A stretch of DNA of 64,000 nucleotides from Citreicella sp. C3M06 (GTDB lineage: Bacteria; Pseudomonadota; Alphaproteobacteria; Rhodobacterales; Rhodobacteraceae), in contig NZ_JAHKQA010000041.1 in NCBI RefSeq assembly GCF_018860705.1, positions 62,001-126,000 of the forward strand, given 5' to 3'. Every line of letters begins with the position of its first letter. Position 1 is the stretch's first letter. The notes under the pieces are model-generated. The model made no database searches. It was not told the origin of the DNA and saw only the letters and a program-made list of their open reading frames with translations. Position numbers and translations under genes: made by a program. Below are positions 55,090-63,928 of this stretch, piece by piece.

Positions 55090-56462
55090 TTGGGGAGTTT
55101 CCTGAACTTTGTGTATCCGTGCCGATCCATGCGGTTTTGGATACTCAAGCGTCGAAGCGCTCACCGAACATTATGGCGAACTGATTGCGGGCTGCAAACC
55201 ATTCCCTGACGTTTCGGCCATCCCTCTCGAAGTTGCGGATGGCGAGGTAGATCAGCTTGGTCGCGGCCTCGTCGGTTGGGAACGAGCCCCGTGTCTTGAT
55301 GGATTTCCGGATGACGCGGTTCAGACTTTCTATGGCATTCGTGGTGTAGATGATCTTGCGGATCGCGGGATCGAAACCAAAGAACGGGATCGCCTCCTGC
55401 CATGCCCGGCGCCAGGCCGGGGCGATGGAGGCGTATTTCCCGGCCCATTTCTCCTCGAAGGCATCGAGCTCGGCCTCGGCCATATCGGCGGTCGGGGCGC
55501 TGTAAACCCGGCGCAGGTCGGCCGCCACCATCTTCCGGTCCTTCCAGGAGCAGAAGTTCAGGCTGTGGCGCAGCAGATGCACGATGCATGTCTGGACCAT
55601 GGCCTCCGGGAAGGCGGCGGTGATGGCCTCGGGGAAGCCCTTCAGGCCGTCCACGACCGCGATCAGGATGTCCTGGGTACCGCGGTTCTTCAGCTCGTTC
55701 ATCACTGCCAGCCAGAATTTGGCGCCTTCATTTTCGGCGATCCAGAGGCCAAGAACCTCGCGCTGGCCATCGCGGGTAACGCCCAAGGCGACATACACAG
55801 CCTTGTTCTTCACCGTCCGGCTGTCGGCATCGCGGATCTTCACCCGTAGCGCGTCGAAGATCACAATCGGATACATCCGCTCCAGCGCCCGGCTCTGCCA
55901 TTCCCGGACCTCGTCCAGAACGGCGTCGGTCACGCGGCTGATCAGGTCGGGCGAGACCTTCAGGCCGTAGATCTCGAGCAGATGAGCTTGGATATCCCGC
56001 ACCGTCAGCCCGGCGGCATAAAGCCCGATGATCTTGTCATCCATCCCGTCGATCCGGGTCTGGCCCTTCTTCACCAGTTCGGGCTCGAAGCTGCTGTCGC
56101 GGTCGCGGGGCACCGCCACCGGCATCTCTCCGTCCTGCCCTTTCAGCACCTTGGTCGAGGTGCCGTTCCGGCGGTTGCCCTGGCCCGGTGGAACCTCCTG
56201 GCCCTCTTCATAGCCCACCCTTTTCGGGATATTGCTATGCAATACCCTGCCGGGCAGTGGATGCGCGGTCAGCTCGGCGCCCAGCATCCGCTCCATGAGC
56301 TCGATCTTCAGCTCTTTCATCAACCCGGCCTCGCCGAGCAGGTCCTCAGGACGCTCCACGCACTTCAGCAGTTCATCCAGTAGTTCCCTGGAGATCGTCA
56401 TGCATGCTTCCTTTCGAAGAAGCATGCACCGGATCGCTCATACACAGAAGATCTGACACTCT
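55090..56462. mobile_element. IS256-family insertion sequence
   Basis: This insert of about 1.37 kb splits the IS1182 transposase. The hexamer CATTCC is found on both sides (55084-55089 and 56463-56468), as expected for part of a target-site duplication. Imperfect inverted ends are visible: GGGAGTTTCCTGAACTTTGT (near 55093) against GAGAGTGTCAGATCTTCTGT (reverse complement of the right end). Exact ends need comparison with related elements. Confidence 0.8.
55145..56401 (-). CDS. IS256-family transposase (intact)
   Basis: The 418-residue full-length DDE transposase starts MTISRELLDELLKCVE. Catalytic Asp residues are in IVIFDALRVKIRD and IAVVDGLKGFPEA, and the Glu is in TNAIESLNRVIRKSIKTRG. ATG 56401 has AAAGGAAG 6 nt upstream; an upstream in-frame ATG at 56425 would add 8 residues. 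No stop or frameshift is seen, so the element may still be mobile. Confidence 0.95.
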   Translation of the reverse strand: MTISRELLDELLKCVERPEDLLGEAGLMKELKIELMERMLGAELTAHPLPGRVLHSNIPKRVGYEEGQEVPPGQGNRRNGTSTKVLKGQDGEMPVAVPRDRDSSFEPELVKKGQTRIDGMDDKIIGLYAAGLTVRDIQAHLLEIYGLKVSPDLISRVTDAVLDEVREWQSRALERMYPIVIFDALRVKIRDADSRTVKNKAVYVALGVTRDGQREVLGLWIAENEGAKFWLAVMNELKNRGTQDILIAVVDGLKGFPEAITAAFPEAMVQTCIVHLLRHSLNFCSWKDRKMVAADLRRVYSAPTADMAEAELDAFEEKWAGKYASIAPAWRRAWQEAIPFFGFDPAIRKIIYTTNAIESLNRVIRKSIKTRGSFPTDEAATKLIYLAIRNFERDGRNVREWFAARNQFAIMFGERFDA

Positions 56463-57239
56463 CATTCCGACCCGGCCAGCCAGTGGACGGCGGCGCGCAA
56501 GGGTCCGGCATTCTTCAGCTATTCCGACAACTACCTGATCGATACGGACCATGGCGTCATCGTGGACGTGGAAGCGACGCGGTCCATCCGGCAGGCTGAA
56601 GTGGGCTCGACGAAGACCATGCTCAAGCGCGTGAAGGCCAGGTTCGACCTCCACCCCGAGCGCCTGATTGCCGGCACCGCCTATGGCACGGCCCCGATGC
56701 TCGGCTGGTTGGTCGACCAACAGATTGCTCCTCACATCCGGTCTTGGACGAGTCTGGGCGCAGCGACGGCACTGGGACCCGCGCCGACTTCGAATGGGAC
56801 GCCGAGAACAACCAGTACATCTGCCCTGAGAGGCACGAGCTGATGCAATTCCGTCGCAACTACTCCGATCCCAATCGCGGTCCGACCGGCAAGGGCGTCG
56901 CCAAATACCGGTGTCTGAAGCACACCTGTCAGGCCTGTCCCTTGAAGGCACGCTGCTGCCCGAATATGAATTTCCGCTCGGTCACCCGCGAGGAACATGA
57001 GGACGCCCGGCAGGTCGTCCGCGATATCGCCAAAACCGAGCAATAGGTCATCTCGATGAAGCTGCGAAAGAAGGTCGAGATGCTCTTTACTCACCTCAAA
57101 CGGATCCTTGGCCTGAACCGGCTCCGATCACGTGGACCCTGCGGTGCGAATGACGAATTCCTCCTCGCCGCAGTCGCCCAAAACTTCCGGAAACTGGCCA
57201 AGATCTTTCCTGCACCGCAGCATTCGCGAAAAGCCTGAT
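56463..57239 (+). pseudogene. IS1182-family transposase, 3' part (frameshift and stop)
   Basis: The reading continues from the IS256 junction: ASQWTAARKGPAFFSYSDNY, DVEATRSIRQAEVGSTKTML and LVDQQIAPHI. Then a one-base loss near 56,738 shifts to DESGRSDGTGTRADFEWDAE with the Cys-rich YRCLKHTCQACPLKARCC. A TAG at 57044-57046 interrupts the end, after which KLRKKVEMLFTHLKRILGLN continues to 57,239. The order matches IS1182 transposases. At least three lesions make it non-functional. Confidence 0.87.
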
Positions 57240-57567
57240 AAGAGAGGCACTTGCGGTCTCGTCACCGGGTAGAATCCTGCATCAGCGAGCGCGTGTTTTT
57301 CCACGGAATCGGCCAAATCCCCCCTTTCGCCGGACTCATCCCACGGTTCTCGTGAGATTTCTTTGCAACGCGCGCCCTTCATCCCGGTCGGTCAGTGGAG
57401 GCTCTGCCTGAAACGGATGGAGCAATCTCTCATGGCACGGAGGTTCGACCGCCAATTCGCAGAAATCCAACTCCGTATCGCCGCGCTCGACCGCTATTGC
57501 GCGCATGGCATAGCTGTCAGCGTGCGCTTAGGGTAAACCCTTATGGGGTAAGAAAAAGAACGCCCGT
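57240..57567. other. Region between IS1182 remnant and right terminal repeat
   Basis: There is no supportable gene. A short ORF at 57431-57538 (MARRFDRQFAEIQLRIAALD...) has a protein-like composition but no family I can name; it could be the remnant of another element. Confidence 0.4.
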
Positions 57568-57737
57568 CACCCGATTTGTGCGACAAAGCTGGCAGAGTGA
57601 AGATGGTTGCAAGACGCAGCGCACCTTATCTTTGGATGGAAACGTAGGTGCCCTGCCCCGGTTCCTGAGAACGGGTGGAAACCTTTGCTGCAACGCGGCG
57701 GCGGCGGTCAGATTGACGACAGGCGGAATTCCGCCTT

Positions 57738-57766
57738 TTGACAGTGCAAACGGGCATTGTACAAAT
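57738..57766 (+). promoter_or_regulatory. Sigma70-type promoter of the candidate small RNA
   Basis: A consensus -35 TTGACA at 57738-57743 is followed after 16 nt by TACAAA (57760-57765), or after 17 nt by ACAAAT. Transcription would start near 57772. Confidence 0.6.
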
Positions 57767-57771
57767 ACCTT

Positions 57772-57868
57772 TGAGTATTAGATAAGGGCTGTCCCGTTGC
57801 ATGTGCGGGTTCTCACATGCACCTCCCTGTTGGACTTGGCCGGGCGTCATTGCCCGGCCCTTTTTTTT
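57772..57868 (+). ncRNA. Candidate small RNA with CCTCCC motif and intrinsic terminator
   Basis: Downstream of the promoter at 57738 lies a stem TGCATGTG/CACATGCA (57798-57805 with 57814-57821), directly followed by ACCTCCCT (57821-57828), then a terminator GGCCGGGC/GCCCGGCC (57838-57859) and eight T. The transcript would be about 97 nt and has no plausible coding ORF. CCTCC-type stretches match the anti-Shine-Dalgarno sequence, and Rhodobacter sRNAs of the cuckoo type use CCUCCUCCC. Whether this is one of them is inference. Confidence 0.5.
57838..57868 (+). terminator. Strong rho-independent terminator
   Basis: A perfect 8-bp stem GGCCGGGC/GCCCGGCC with a 6-nt loop, followed by C and eight T. 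No protein gene lies upstream for it to terminate, which supports an RNA gene. Confidence 0.9.
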
Positions 57869-58221
57869 GCTGCCGCCAGCAACGCCAAGGCTGTTGTCGG
57901 GCCGCGCCGAACCCGCGCCAGCAAGAGCTGGTTTTGCAACGTAATGCCTGCAATTCGGGTCCGGACATCACATTGCATCGCAAGCGCAGCGCCGGGAACT
58001 TGCATCCCGCCATGAGATCAGCGCTTTTCAAGAATAGACTGGGCCCCGGGATATCCCGCCCCGGGACCCATTGGCTGGCGTTAGGTCCGTGAGTGGCGCC
58101 GCCGTATTTGCATTTGCTAGCATCCAATCATGCAGACATTAACAAATTGGTAATTTCCTTGATGACAAGGTCGACGCCAGCATTTCCATCGCACCTTTAT
58201 TCAAACGGACCCGGCAAAATG
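57869..58221. other. Intergenic region before the pnp terminator
   Basis: There is no supportable gene. A GC palindrome lies near 58,040-58,070 (CCCCGGGATATCCCG followed by CCCCGGG). An AT-rich patch is present at 58,130-58,170. Confidence 0.4.
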
Positions 58222-58249
58222 AAAACACCCCGACCTTTCGGTCGGGGTG
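58222..58249 (-). terminator. Terminator of pnp
   Basis: CACCCCGACC (58226-58235) and GGTCGGGGTG (58240-58249) form a perfect 10-bp stem with a TTTC/GAAA loop. Read on the minus strand it is followed by TTTT. It lies 28 nt after the pnp stop. Confidence 0.92.
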
Positions 58250-58276
58250 CTGACATGACGGTCGAATGGCGATGCC

Positions 58277-60418
58277 TTATTCGGCGTCTTCCTTGTTCTT
58301 TTCGGGGGCCAGCTCTTCGCCGGTCGCCTGATCCACCATCTTCATCGCGAGGCGCACCTTGCCGCGATCGTCAAAGCCCAGAAGCTTGACATAGACTTCC
58401 TGGCCTTCCTTCAGAACGTCCGAAGGATGGTTCAGGCGGCGGTTTTCGATCTGGCTGACATGCACGAGGCCGTCACGCTTGCCAAAGAAGTTCACGAAGG
58501 CGCCGAAATCGACGATCTTCACGACCTTACCCTTGTAGACCTTGTTTTCCTCGGGCTCGGCCACGATCGAATAGATCATGTCATAGGCCTTCTGGATGGC
58601 TTCACCGTTCGGCGAGGCGATCTTGATCACGCCATCGTCGTTGATGTCGACCTTGGCGCCCGACACTTCGACGATCTCGCGGATGACCTTACCGCCCGAG
58701 CCGATCACTTCACGGATCTTGTCGGTGGGGATGTTCATGGTCTCGATGCGCGGCGCATGTTCAGAGAACTCGCCCGCCTCGGTCAGCGCCTTGGACATCT
58801 CGCCCAGAATGTGCAGACGGCCGGCCTTGGCCTGCGCCAGCGCCTGCTTCATGATCTCGGGGGTGATGCCCGCGACCTTGATGTCCATCTGCAGCGAGGT
58901 GATGCCGTTTTCGGTGCCCGCAACCTTGAAATCCATGTCGCCGAGGTGATCCTCGTCGCCAAGGATATCCGACAGGACCGCCCATTCGCCATCGTCCTCA
59001 AGCACGAGACCCATGGCCACACCGGCCACCGGCGCCTTGAGCGGAACGCCCGCGTCCATCATCGACAGCGAACCGCCGCAGACCGACGCCATCGACGACG
59101 AGCCGTTGGATTCGGTGATCTCGGACACGATGCGGATGGTGTAGGGGAAATCCGTCGCCGCCGGCAGAACCGCCTGCAGCGCGCGCCATGCCAGCTTGCC
59201 GTGGCCGATTTCGCGGCGGCCCGGACCGGACACACGACCCACTTCGCCGACCGAATAGGGCGGGAAGTTGTAGTGCAGCATGAAGTTGGATTTGAAGTTG
59301 CCGTGCAGCGCGTCGATGAACTGTTCGTCATCGCCGGTGCCCAGCGTGGTCACGACCAGCGCCTGGGTTTCACCGCGGGTGAACAGCGCAGAACCGTGGG
59401 TGCGCGGCAGAACCTTGGTTTCCGACACGATCGAGCGGATCTCGTCAAGCGCACGACCATCGATGCGGCGCTTGTTCTTCACCACATCGGCGCGCAGAAC
59501 GGTCGATTCTAGCTTCTTCAGGGCGGAGCCGAGGTTGGCATCCTCAAGCTGCTCTTCGGAGAGCTGCGCCTTGATGTCTTCCTTGGCGGCCGACACGGCG
59601 GCAACACGTGCCTGCTTGTCGGAGATCGCATAGGCGGCGCGCATCTTGTCTTCGCCAAGGCCCTTCACAACGCCGAACAGCTCGGAATAATCCGGTGCCT
59701 GGAAGTCGAACGGCTCTTTCGCGGCGTCTTCTGCCAGCGAGATGATCAGGTCGATGACCGGCTGGATCTGCTCGTGAGCAAAGACCACGGCGCCGAGCAT
59801 CTCGTCTTCGGTCAGCTCGTAAGCTTCCGATTCGACCATCATCACGGCTTCTTTGGTGCCGGCGACAACCAGATCGAGACGCTGCTCGGGGTTGTTGCGC
59901 AGCCCCTGCATATCATCGACGGTCGGGTTCAGCACGTATTCGCCATCCTCAAAACCGACGCGAGCGCCAGCGATCGGGCCCATGAAGGGCACGCCGGAGA
60001 TGGTCAGCGCGGCGGAAGCGGCGATCATTGCGACGATATCGGGGTCGTTGACCAGATCGTGCGACAGCACGGTGCACATCACCAGCACTTCGTGCTTGAA
60101 GCCGGACACGAACAGCGGGCGGATCGGACGGTCGATCAGGCGGGCGGTCAGCGTTTCCTTTTCGGTCGGCCGCGCCTCGCGCTTGAAGAACCCGCCGGGA
60201 ACCTTGCCCGCAGCGTAGTATTTTTCCTGATAGTGGACGGTCAGCGGAAAGAAGTCCTGACCCGGCTTCGGCTCTTTCGCGAAGGTCACGTTGGCCATGA
60301 CCGAGGTCTCGCCCAGCGTGGCGATGACGGTGCCGTCAGCCTGGCGGGCAACCTTGCCCGTTTCCAGGGTGAGGGTCTCTTCGCCCCACTGCATGGATTT
60401 CTTGGAGATGTTGAACAT
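58277..60418 (-). CDS. pnp: Polyribonucleotide nucleotidyltransferase
   Basis: The 713-residue 3'-5' exoribonuclease is a core of RNA turnover. Two RNase PH domains are seen ([20 protein letters not shown] and [17 protein letters not shown]), with [12 protein letters not shown] and [17 protein letters not shown]. Then a KH domain ([20 protein letters not shown]) and an S1 domain ([20 protein letters not shown]) follow. The start [12 protein letters not shown] is the family norm; an ATG at 60430 is an alternative. It follows rpsO in the same direction, the usual order. Confidence 0.98.
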   Translation of the reverse strand: MFNISKKSMQWGEETLTLETGKVARQADGTVIATLGETSVMANVTFAKEPKPGQDFFPLTVHYQEKYYAAGKVPGGFFKREARPTEKETLTARLIDRPIRPLFVSGFKHEVLVMCTVLSHDLVNDPDIVAMIAASAALTISGVPFMGPIAGARVGFEDGEYVLNPTVDDMQGLRNNPEQRLDLVVAGTKEAVMMVESEAYELTEDEMLGAVVFAHEQIQPVIDLIISLAEDAAKEPFDFQAPDYSELFGVVKGLGEDKMRAAYAISDKQARVAAVSAAKEDIKAQLSEEQLEDANLGSALKKLESTVLRADVVKNKRRIDGRALDEIRSIVSETKVLPRTHGSALFTRGETQALVVTTLGTGDDEQFIDALHGNFKSNFMLHYNFPPYSVGEVGRVSGPGRREIGHGKLAWRALQAVLPAATDFPYTIRIVSEITESNGSSSMASVCGGSLSMMDAGVPLKAPVAGVAMGLVLEDDGEWAVLSDILGDEDHLGDMDFKVAGTENGITSLQMDIKVAGITPEIMKQALAQAKAGRLHILGEMSKALTEAGEFSEHAPRIETMNIPTDKIREVIGSGGKVIREIVEVSGAKVDINDDGVIKIASPNGEAIQKAYDMIYSIVAEPEENKVYKGKVVKIVDFGAFVNFFGKRDGLVHVSQIENRRLNHPSDVLKEGQEVYVKLLGFDDRGKVRLAMKMVDQATGEELAPEKNKEDAE

Positions 60419-60747
60419 TTGCGTATGCATATCCTGTAGGGGAGCCTCGCGGGCCCTCCCGCGTCTCCCATTTTGCGTGGCGGCCCCATTGCCGCCGCCC
60501 CCTTCATCCTCTTGCACGCGCCCGGGGGCTATCGGCGTCACGTCTCAGATGGGGCCGCCCATATAGTGTTTTGCCACAGATTGAAAGAAAAACCCGAGAT
60601 CCTGCTGCCGCGCCCCCATAGCGACGGAGCGGGCCAGCCAAGGCCCCCTGCCCCTGCCACCGGGCCTGGCGCGGCCATCCTGTCCGCGCTGCCCGCGACC
60701 CCTGCCATGACTTGCCCACGGCCTTGCGCAGGGGCCGAAAACGCGAA
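60419..60747. other. rpsO-pnp intergenic region with pnp leader hairpin
   Basis: This 329-nt region separates the rpsO terminator from pnp. A strong hairpin at 60440-60469 (outer GGGAG/CTCCC, inner CGCGGG/CCCGCG) lies 22 nt upstream of the pnp ATG. In E. coli a pnp leader hairpin is cut by RNase III and allows PNPase to repress its own mRNA. A similar role here is inference. No other gene is seen. Confidence 0.55.
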
Positions 60748-60773
60748 ACGCCCGCTTCGGTGGAAGCGGGCGT
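60748..60773 (-). terminator. Terminator of rpsO
   Basis: ACGCCCGCTTC (60748-60758) pairs perfectly with GAAGCGGGCGT (60763-60773) with a 4-nt loop. On the minus strand it is followed by TTCGCGTTTTC. Confidence 0.8.
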
Positions 60774-60806
60774 CTACAAAACCGATGGGGCGCGATGCCC
60801 GTATGC

Positions 60807-60851
60807 TTAACGGCGGATGCCGAAGCGCTTAGCGGCGGATGCCGAGGCGCT
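60807..60851 (-). repeat. Tandem duplication of the rpsO 3' end
   Basis: Two 23-nt copies with a 22-nt period (60807-60829 and 60829-60851) agree at 21 of 23 positions. The upstream copy encodes the last residues and stop of S15; the second copy repeats the same sequence including a TAA just after it. Confidence 0.8.
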
Positions 60852-61098
60852 TGATGAGGTCGGTGTACCGAGCCTCTTCTTTCTTCTTGAGGTAATCCAG
60901 CAGCTTGCGGCGCTGAGCCACCATCATCAGAAGGCCACGACGCGAGTGGTTGTCCTTCTTGTGGGTCTTGAAGTGCTCGGTCAGCGTGGTGATGCGGCTG
61001 GTGAGGATGGCAACCTGAACTTCGGGCGAACCGGTGTCGCCTTCCTTGGTTGCGAATTCTTTCAGCAGGCGGTTCTTTTCTTCGACGGTGATCGACAT
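60829..61098 (-). CDS. rpsO: Small ribosomal subunit protein uS15
   Basis: The 89-residue S15 has the family start [20 protein letters not shown] and the rRNA-binding [20 protein letters not shown] block. It binds 16S rRNA early in 30S assembly. GGAGACC lies before the ATG at 61098. It is upstream of pnp in the common rpsO-pnp order, with its own terminator. Confidence 0.98.
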   Translation of the reverse strand: MSITVEEKNRLLKEFATKEGDTGSPEVQVAILTSRITTLTEHFKTHKKDNHSRRGLLMMVAQRRKLLDYLKKKEEARYTDLIKRLGIRR

Positions 61099-61239
61099 CG
61101 GGGTCTCCTTTGGGTTTGTGTGAATGGCGCAGGCCGGGATGTCGTCCAGCAAGGCCCGTGGAGATATCCACCCGGCAGGCCGGGGGATGTGCGCCTATAG
61201 GGCGATTCCACGCGTTTGGCAAAGGAAAAGGCCATGTGG

Positions 61240-61835
61240 TCAGACAGGCAGCCCTGCCGCGGCGCTTTCGCTGATCAGAACGATGCTGTCCGGCGGGGGC
61301 ACATCCGCCGCGGGCAGCGTGGCGACTGGCGCGCCATCCAGCAGGATATCGGTCATGCCCGGCGTCTTGGAAACGCGCAGACCCAGCAGCGGCGGCGCGC
61401 CGCCATCGCTGTGGTCCCAGACGATGACCATGTGTGCATCCGGCGCATCTGGGTCTGCGGGCGCCGGCCCCGCGTCGCCCCGGCCATCGTCCCAGTACGG
61501 CGGCGCGCCCTCGTCCAGCGCCTCGTCGGTCGTCTCGTCTGGGTCCGCCTTGGGGTCAGCACCCGGCCAGCGCGTTGCGACGACATCCGCCGGCGCGGCC
61601 GGATGGTCGGTGGCATCGCCGGGCAGGTGTTCGGCCAGCTCAGCGCCGGTTTGCGGCCCCGGCGACGGCAGATCGCCGCCCGGCGGCCATTCCGCGCGCA
61701 GAGCGACGACAGGGTCCGTCCTGCCGTCATCGTCAGGCAAGGCGCCGTCACCCGGCTCATCCCGCTGTCCTGCGTGCCAAAAACCGCCACCGATCCCAGC
61801 ACCATCATTCCCATCAGCCCAGCGAGCCAAAGCAT
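61240..61835 (-). pseudogene. Acidic membrane-anchored hypothetical protein, frameshifted
   Basis: ATG 61835 starts a membrane anchor MLWLAGLMGMMVLGSVAVFG, which I recognise from secreted or anchored acidic roseobacter proteins. After about 25 residues the frame is lost at a GGG run (61761-61763). One added G would join it to DEPGDGALPDDDGRTDPVVA and a Pro/Asp-rich tail ending at 61240. The corrected protein would have about 198 residues with residues such as HMVIVWDHSDGG near the C-terminus. It is either a broken gene or a sequencing error. Function unknown. Confidence 0.65.
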
Positions 61836-61908
61836 CTGCCATCCCTCGAAACGCGCTCGGCCCCTGCAAGACAGACAAAGGTAAACATGGCCCGAACGGC
61901 GGAGCGCC

Positions 61909-62409
61909 TTACGCGGGGCGCACCCATGGCAAGGGCGCAACCGCGTAAGGGACATAAAGCGGATGCCTCGGGTGCCCGTCGCGGGTCAGCCCGAGGTGAT
62001 GCAGCTCGCCGCAAAGCCCCGCCACTTGCGCAGCCCGCCCCAGATAGCTGCCATGCGTGCCCCATGCGGCAAGGGTCATCTCTGCCGCGCGGTGCCAGCG
62101 CAACAAGAGCGCGTCGTTTTCCGGCCCGACCGGCACCGGCGCGCGGCGCAGATCGGCAGGCCGCGTGGCACGAAAGGCAAAGAGATTGGCGATGCGCAAC
62201 GCGCCAAAACCCAGCGCCACGGCCCGGCGCTGACAGCGCTCGATGGTGGGATCGTTGCGCCGCTCGTCGGCGGTCGAGGGGTTGAGCATGATGAACAGCA
62301 GGCAGCCGCCCTCGCCCCAGCGCCGTTCGAGCCCGTAGCGGTACGTCTCGCAAGGCGAATAAAGCGCACGCGAGACAACGCCCGCCTCGATATGCTGCCG
62401 TTCGATCAT
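61909..62409 (-). CDS. DUF1643-family protein
   Basis: The 166-residue protein contains the DUF1643 core CLLFIMLNPSTADERRNDPT, RIANLFAFRATRP and DLRRAP. The family has no established function. It starts at ATG 62409. The divergent threonine-dehydratase-like gene begins 99 nt away. Confidence 0.9.
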   Translation of the reverse strand: MIERQHIEAGVVSRALYSPCETYRYGLERRWGEGGCLLFIMLNPSTADERRNDPTIERCQRRAVALGFGALRIANLFAFRATRPADLRRAPVPVGPENDALLLRWHRAAEMTLAAWGTHGSYLGRAAQVAGLCGELHHLGLTRDGHPRHPLYVPYAVAPLPWVRPA

Positions 62410-62507
62410 GGTGCGCAGATAGCCCTCGCCCCGCGCGCAGTGCAAGCGATTGACATGCCCGCGCCGCGGACGCAGGTTCCGCGCAAGAACAGCGCAAGGA
62501 CATCCCT

Positions 62508-63476
62508 ATGGACATCGCCCGCATCGACGCCGCCGCCGCGCGGCTGGCCGGTCACGCCCGCCGCACCCCTCTGCTCAGCTCGCCCTTTCTGGACGAGATC
62601 GCCGGAAGGCGCGTGCTGGTAAAGGCCGAATGCCTGCAACACACCGGCAGCTTCAAGTTTCGCGGCGCGTGGTCGGCGATTTCGGCGATGCCCCCCGAAA
62701 CGCGGGCGCGCGGCATCATCGCGTTTTCCTCGGGCAACCACGCGCAGGGCGTGGCGCTGGCGGCCAAGCTGCACGGGGTGCCGGCGGTGATCATCATGCC
62801 GTCCGATGCGCCCGCCGCCAAGGTCGCCGGCACGCGCGGACTTGGGGCCGAGGTGGTGCCCTATGATCGGGCCAGCGAAGACCGCGACGCGCTTGGGGAA
62901 AAGCTGTCGCAGGAACGCGGCCTCGTGCTGGTCAAGCCCTTTGACGAGCCCGAGGTGATCGCCGGGCAAGCCTCTTGCGGGCTGGAAATCGCCGAGCAGG
63001 CCGCCGAAGCGGGGGTTTCACAGGCTGACGTGCTGGTGTGTTGCGGCGGCGGCGGGCTGACCTCGGGCATCGCGCTGGCGCTGGAAGCCCGCGCGCCGGG
63101 GATGCGGGTGCGCCCGGCAGAACCCGAAGGCTTCGACGATGCCGCCCGCTCGCTCGCCTCTGGCAAGATCGAGCGTAACGTACGGCTGTCGGGCAATATC
63201 TGTGATGCGATCATCACGCCGCAGCCGGGGAACCTGACCTTTCCGATCATGAAGCGCCTGTGCGGGCCGGGCCTTGCGGTCAGCGAGGACGAGGCGCTGC
63301 GGGCGATGGCGCTGGCGTTCCGGCATCTCAAGATCGTGGCAGAGCCCGGCGGCGCGGTGGCCTTGGCGGCGGCGCTGTTCCGGGGCGCGGACATCGAAGG
63401 CGATGCGGTGATCTGCACCGTGTCCGGCGGCAACGTCGATCCGGCGATCTTTGCCCGCGCGCTGGAAACGCTCTAG
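62508..63476 (+). CDS. Threonine/serine dehydratase-like PLP enzyme
   Basis: The 322-residue fold-type II PLP enzyme has the Schiff-base Lys in [14 protein letters not shown], the substrate loop [15 protein letters not shown], and the glycine-rich phosphate cup [16 protein letters not shown]. No ACT regulatory domain is present, so it is a short catabolic-type threonine dehydratase, serine dehydratase/racemase or hydroxyaspartate ammonia-lyase. These cannot be told apart by eye. Its stop overlaps the dtd stop in a shared CTAG. Confidence 0.88.
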   Translation: MDIARIDAAAARLAGHARRTPLLSSPFLDEIAGRRVLVKAECLQHTGSFKFRGAWSAISAMPPETRARGIIAFSSGNHAQGVALAAKLHGVPAVIIMPSDAPAAKVAGTRGLGAEVVPYDRASEDRDALGEKLSQERGLVLVKPFDEPEVIAGQASCGLEIAEQAAEAGVSQADVLVCCGGGGLTSGIALALEARAPGMRVRPAEPEGFDDAARSLASGKIERNVRLSGNICDAIITPQPGNLTFPIMKRLCGPGLAVSEDEALRAMALAFRHLKIVAEPGGAVALAAALFRGADIEGDAVICTVSGGNVDPAIFARALETL

Positions 63477-63928
63477 CTCTTGGCCCAGGTGTCGGTGTCG
63501 AGAGGGATCGTCACCGGCCCGTCATTGATCAGGCTCACCTGCATCTCGGCCGCGAAACGCCCCGTGCCGACGGGCACGCCCTGCGCTTGCAGCTGGGCCG
63601 CGAAATGCTCGTAAAGCCGCCGCCCCGTGTCTGGCGCGGCGGCGCTGGAAAAGCCGGGCCGGTTGCCGCTGCGGGTATCCGCCGAAAGCGTGAACTGGCT
63701 GACCACCAGCGCCGCCCCATGCACATCCAGCACCGAGCGGTTCATCTTGCCCGCCTCGTCGGCAAAAATCCGCAGCTTGGCGATCTTGGCCGCCAGTTTT
63801 TTCGATTCGGCCTCGGTGTCACCCTGCATGGCGCAGACAAGGATCATCAGTCCCGGCCCGACCTCGCCGATCACCGCGCCACCAACGCTGACCTGCGCCT
63901 GCGTGACGCGCTGAACGATGGCTCTCAC
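63473..63928 (-). CDS. dtd: D-aminoacyl-tRNA deacylase
   Basis: The 151-residue enzyme removes D-amino acids wrongly attached to tRNA. The family start [16 protein letters not shown], the [20 protein letters not shown] block (catalytic SQFTL and the cross-subunit proline motif region) and C-terminal [13 protein letters not shown] are present. The GTG at 63928 overlaps the preceding stop (GTGA); a GTG at 63943 is an alternative start. It is cotranscribed with the kinase-like gene upstream. Confidence 0.95.
   Translation of the reverse strand: MRAIVQRVTQAQVSVGGAVIGEVGPGLMILVCAMQGDTEAESKKLAAKIAKLRIFADEAGKMNRSVLDVHGAALVVSQFTLSADTRSGNRPGFSSAAAPDTGRRLYEHFAAQLQAQGVPVGTGRFAAEMQVSLINDGPVTIPLDTDTWAKS

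Larger units (their letters stand above)
54369..57590. mobile_element. IS1182-type element, interrupted by an IS256-type element
   Basis: A candidate terminal repeat GGCTTTGTTGCACAGATCGGG starts at 54369. Its near reverse complement CCCGATTTGTGCGACAAAGCT ends at 57590; 20 of 23 bases agree over the wider arm. Inside are the two halves of an IS1182-family transposase, split by the IS256 element. The stretch from the transposase end (57,239) to the right repeat is longer than expected for IS1182, so the pair may belong to a composite or to another element. No clear target duplication was found. Confidence 0.6.

Noticed and set aside
57395-57781. A 128-codon ORF across the right IS end and sRNA promoter
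   Set aside because: It spans a terminal repeat and a promoter, has mixed composition and no family resemblance.
58139-58153. CtrA-like box TTAA-N7-GTAA
   Set aside because: One mismatch to TTAA-N7-TTAA in an AT-rich patch, with no gene placed to be controlled; likely chance.
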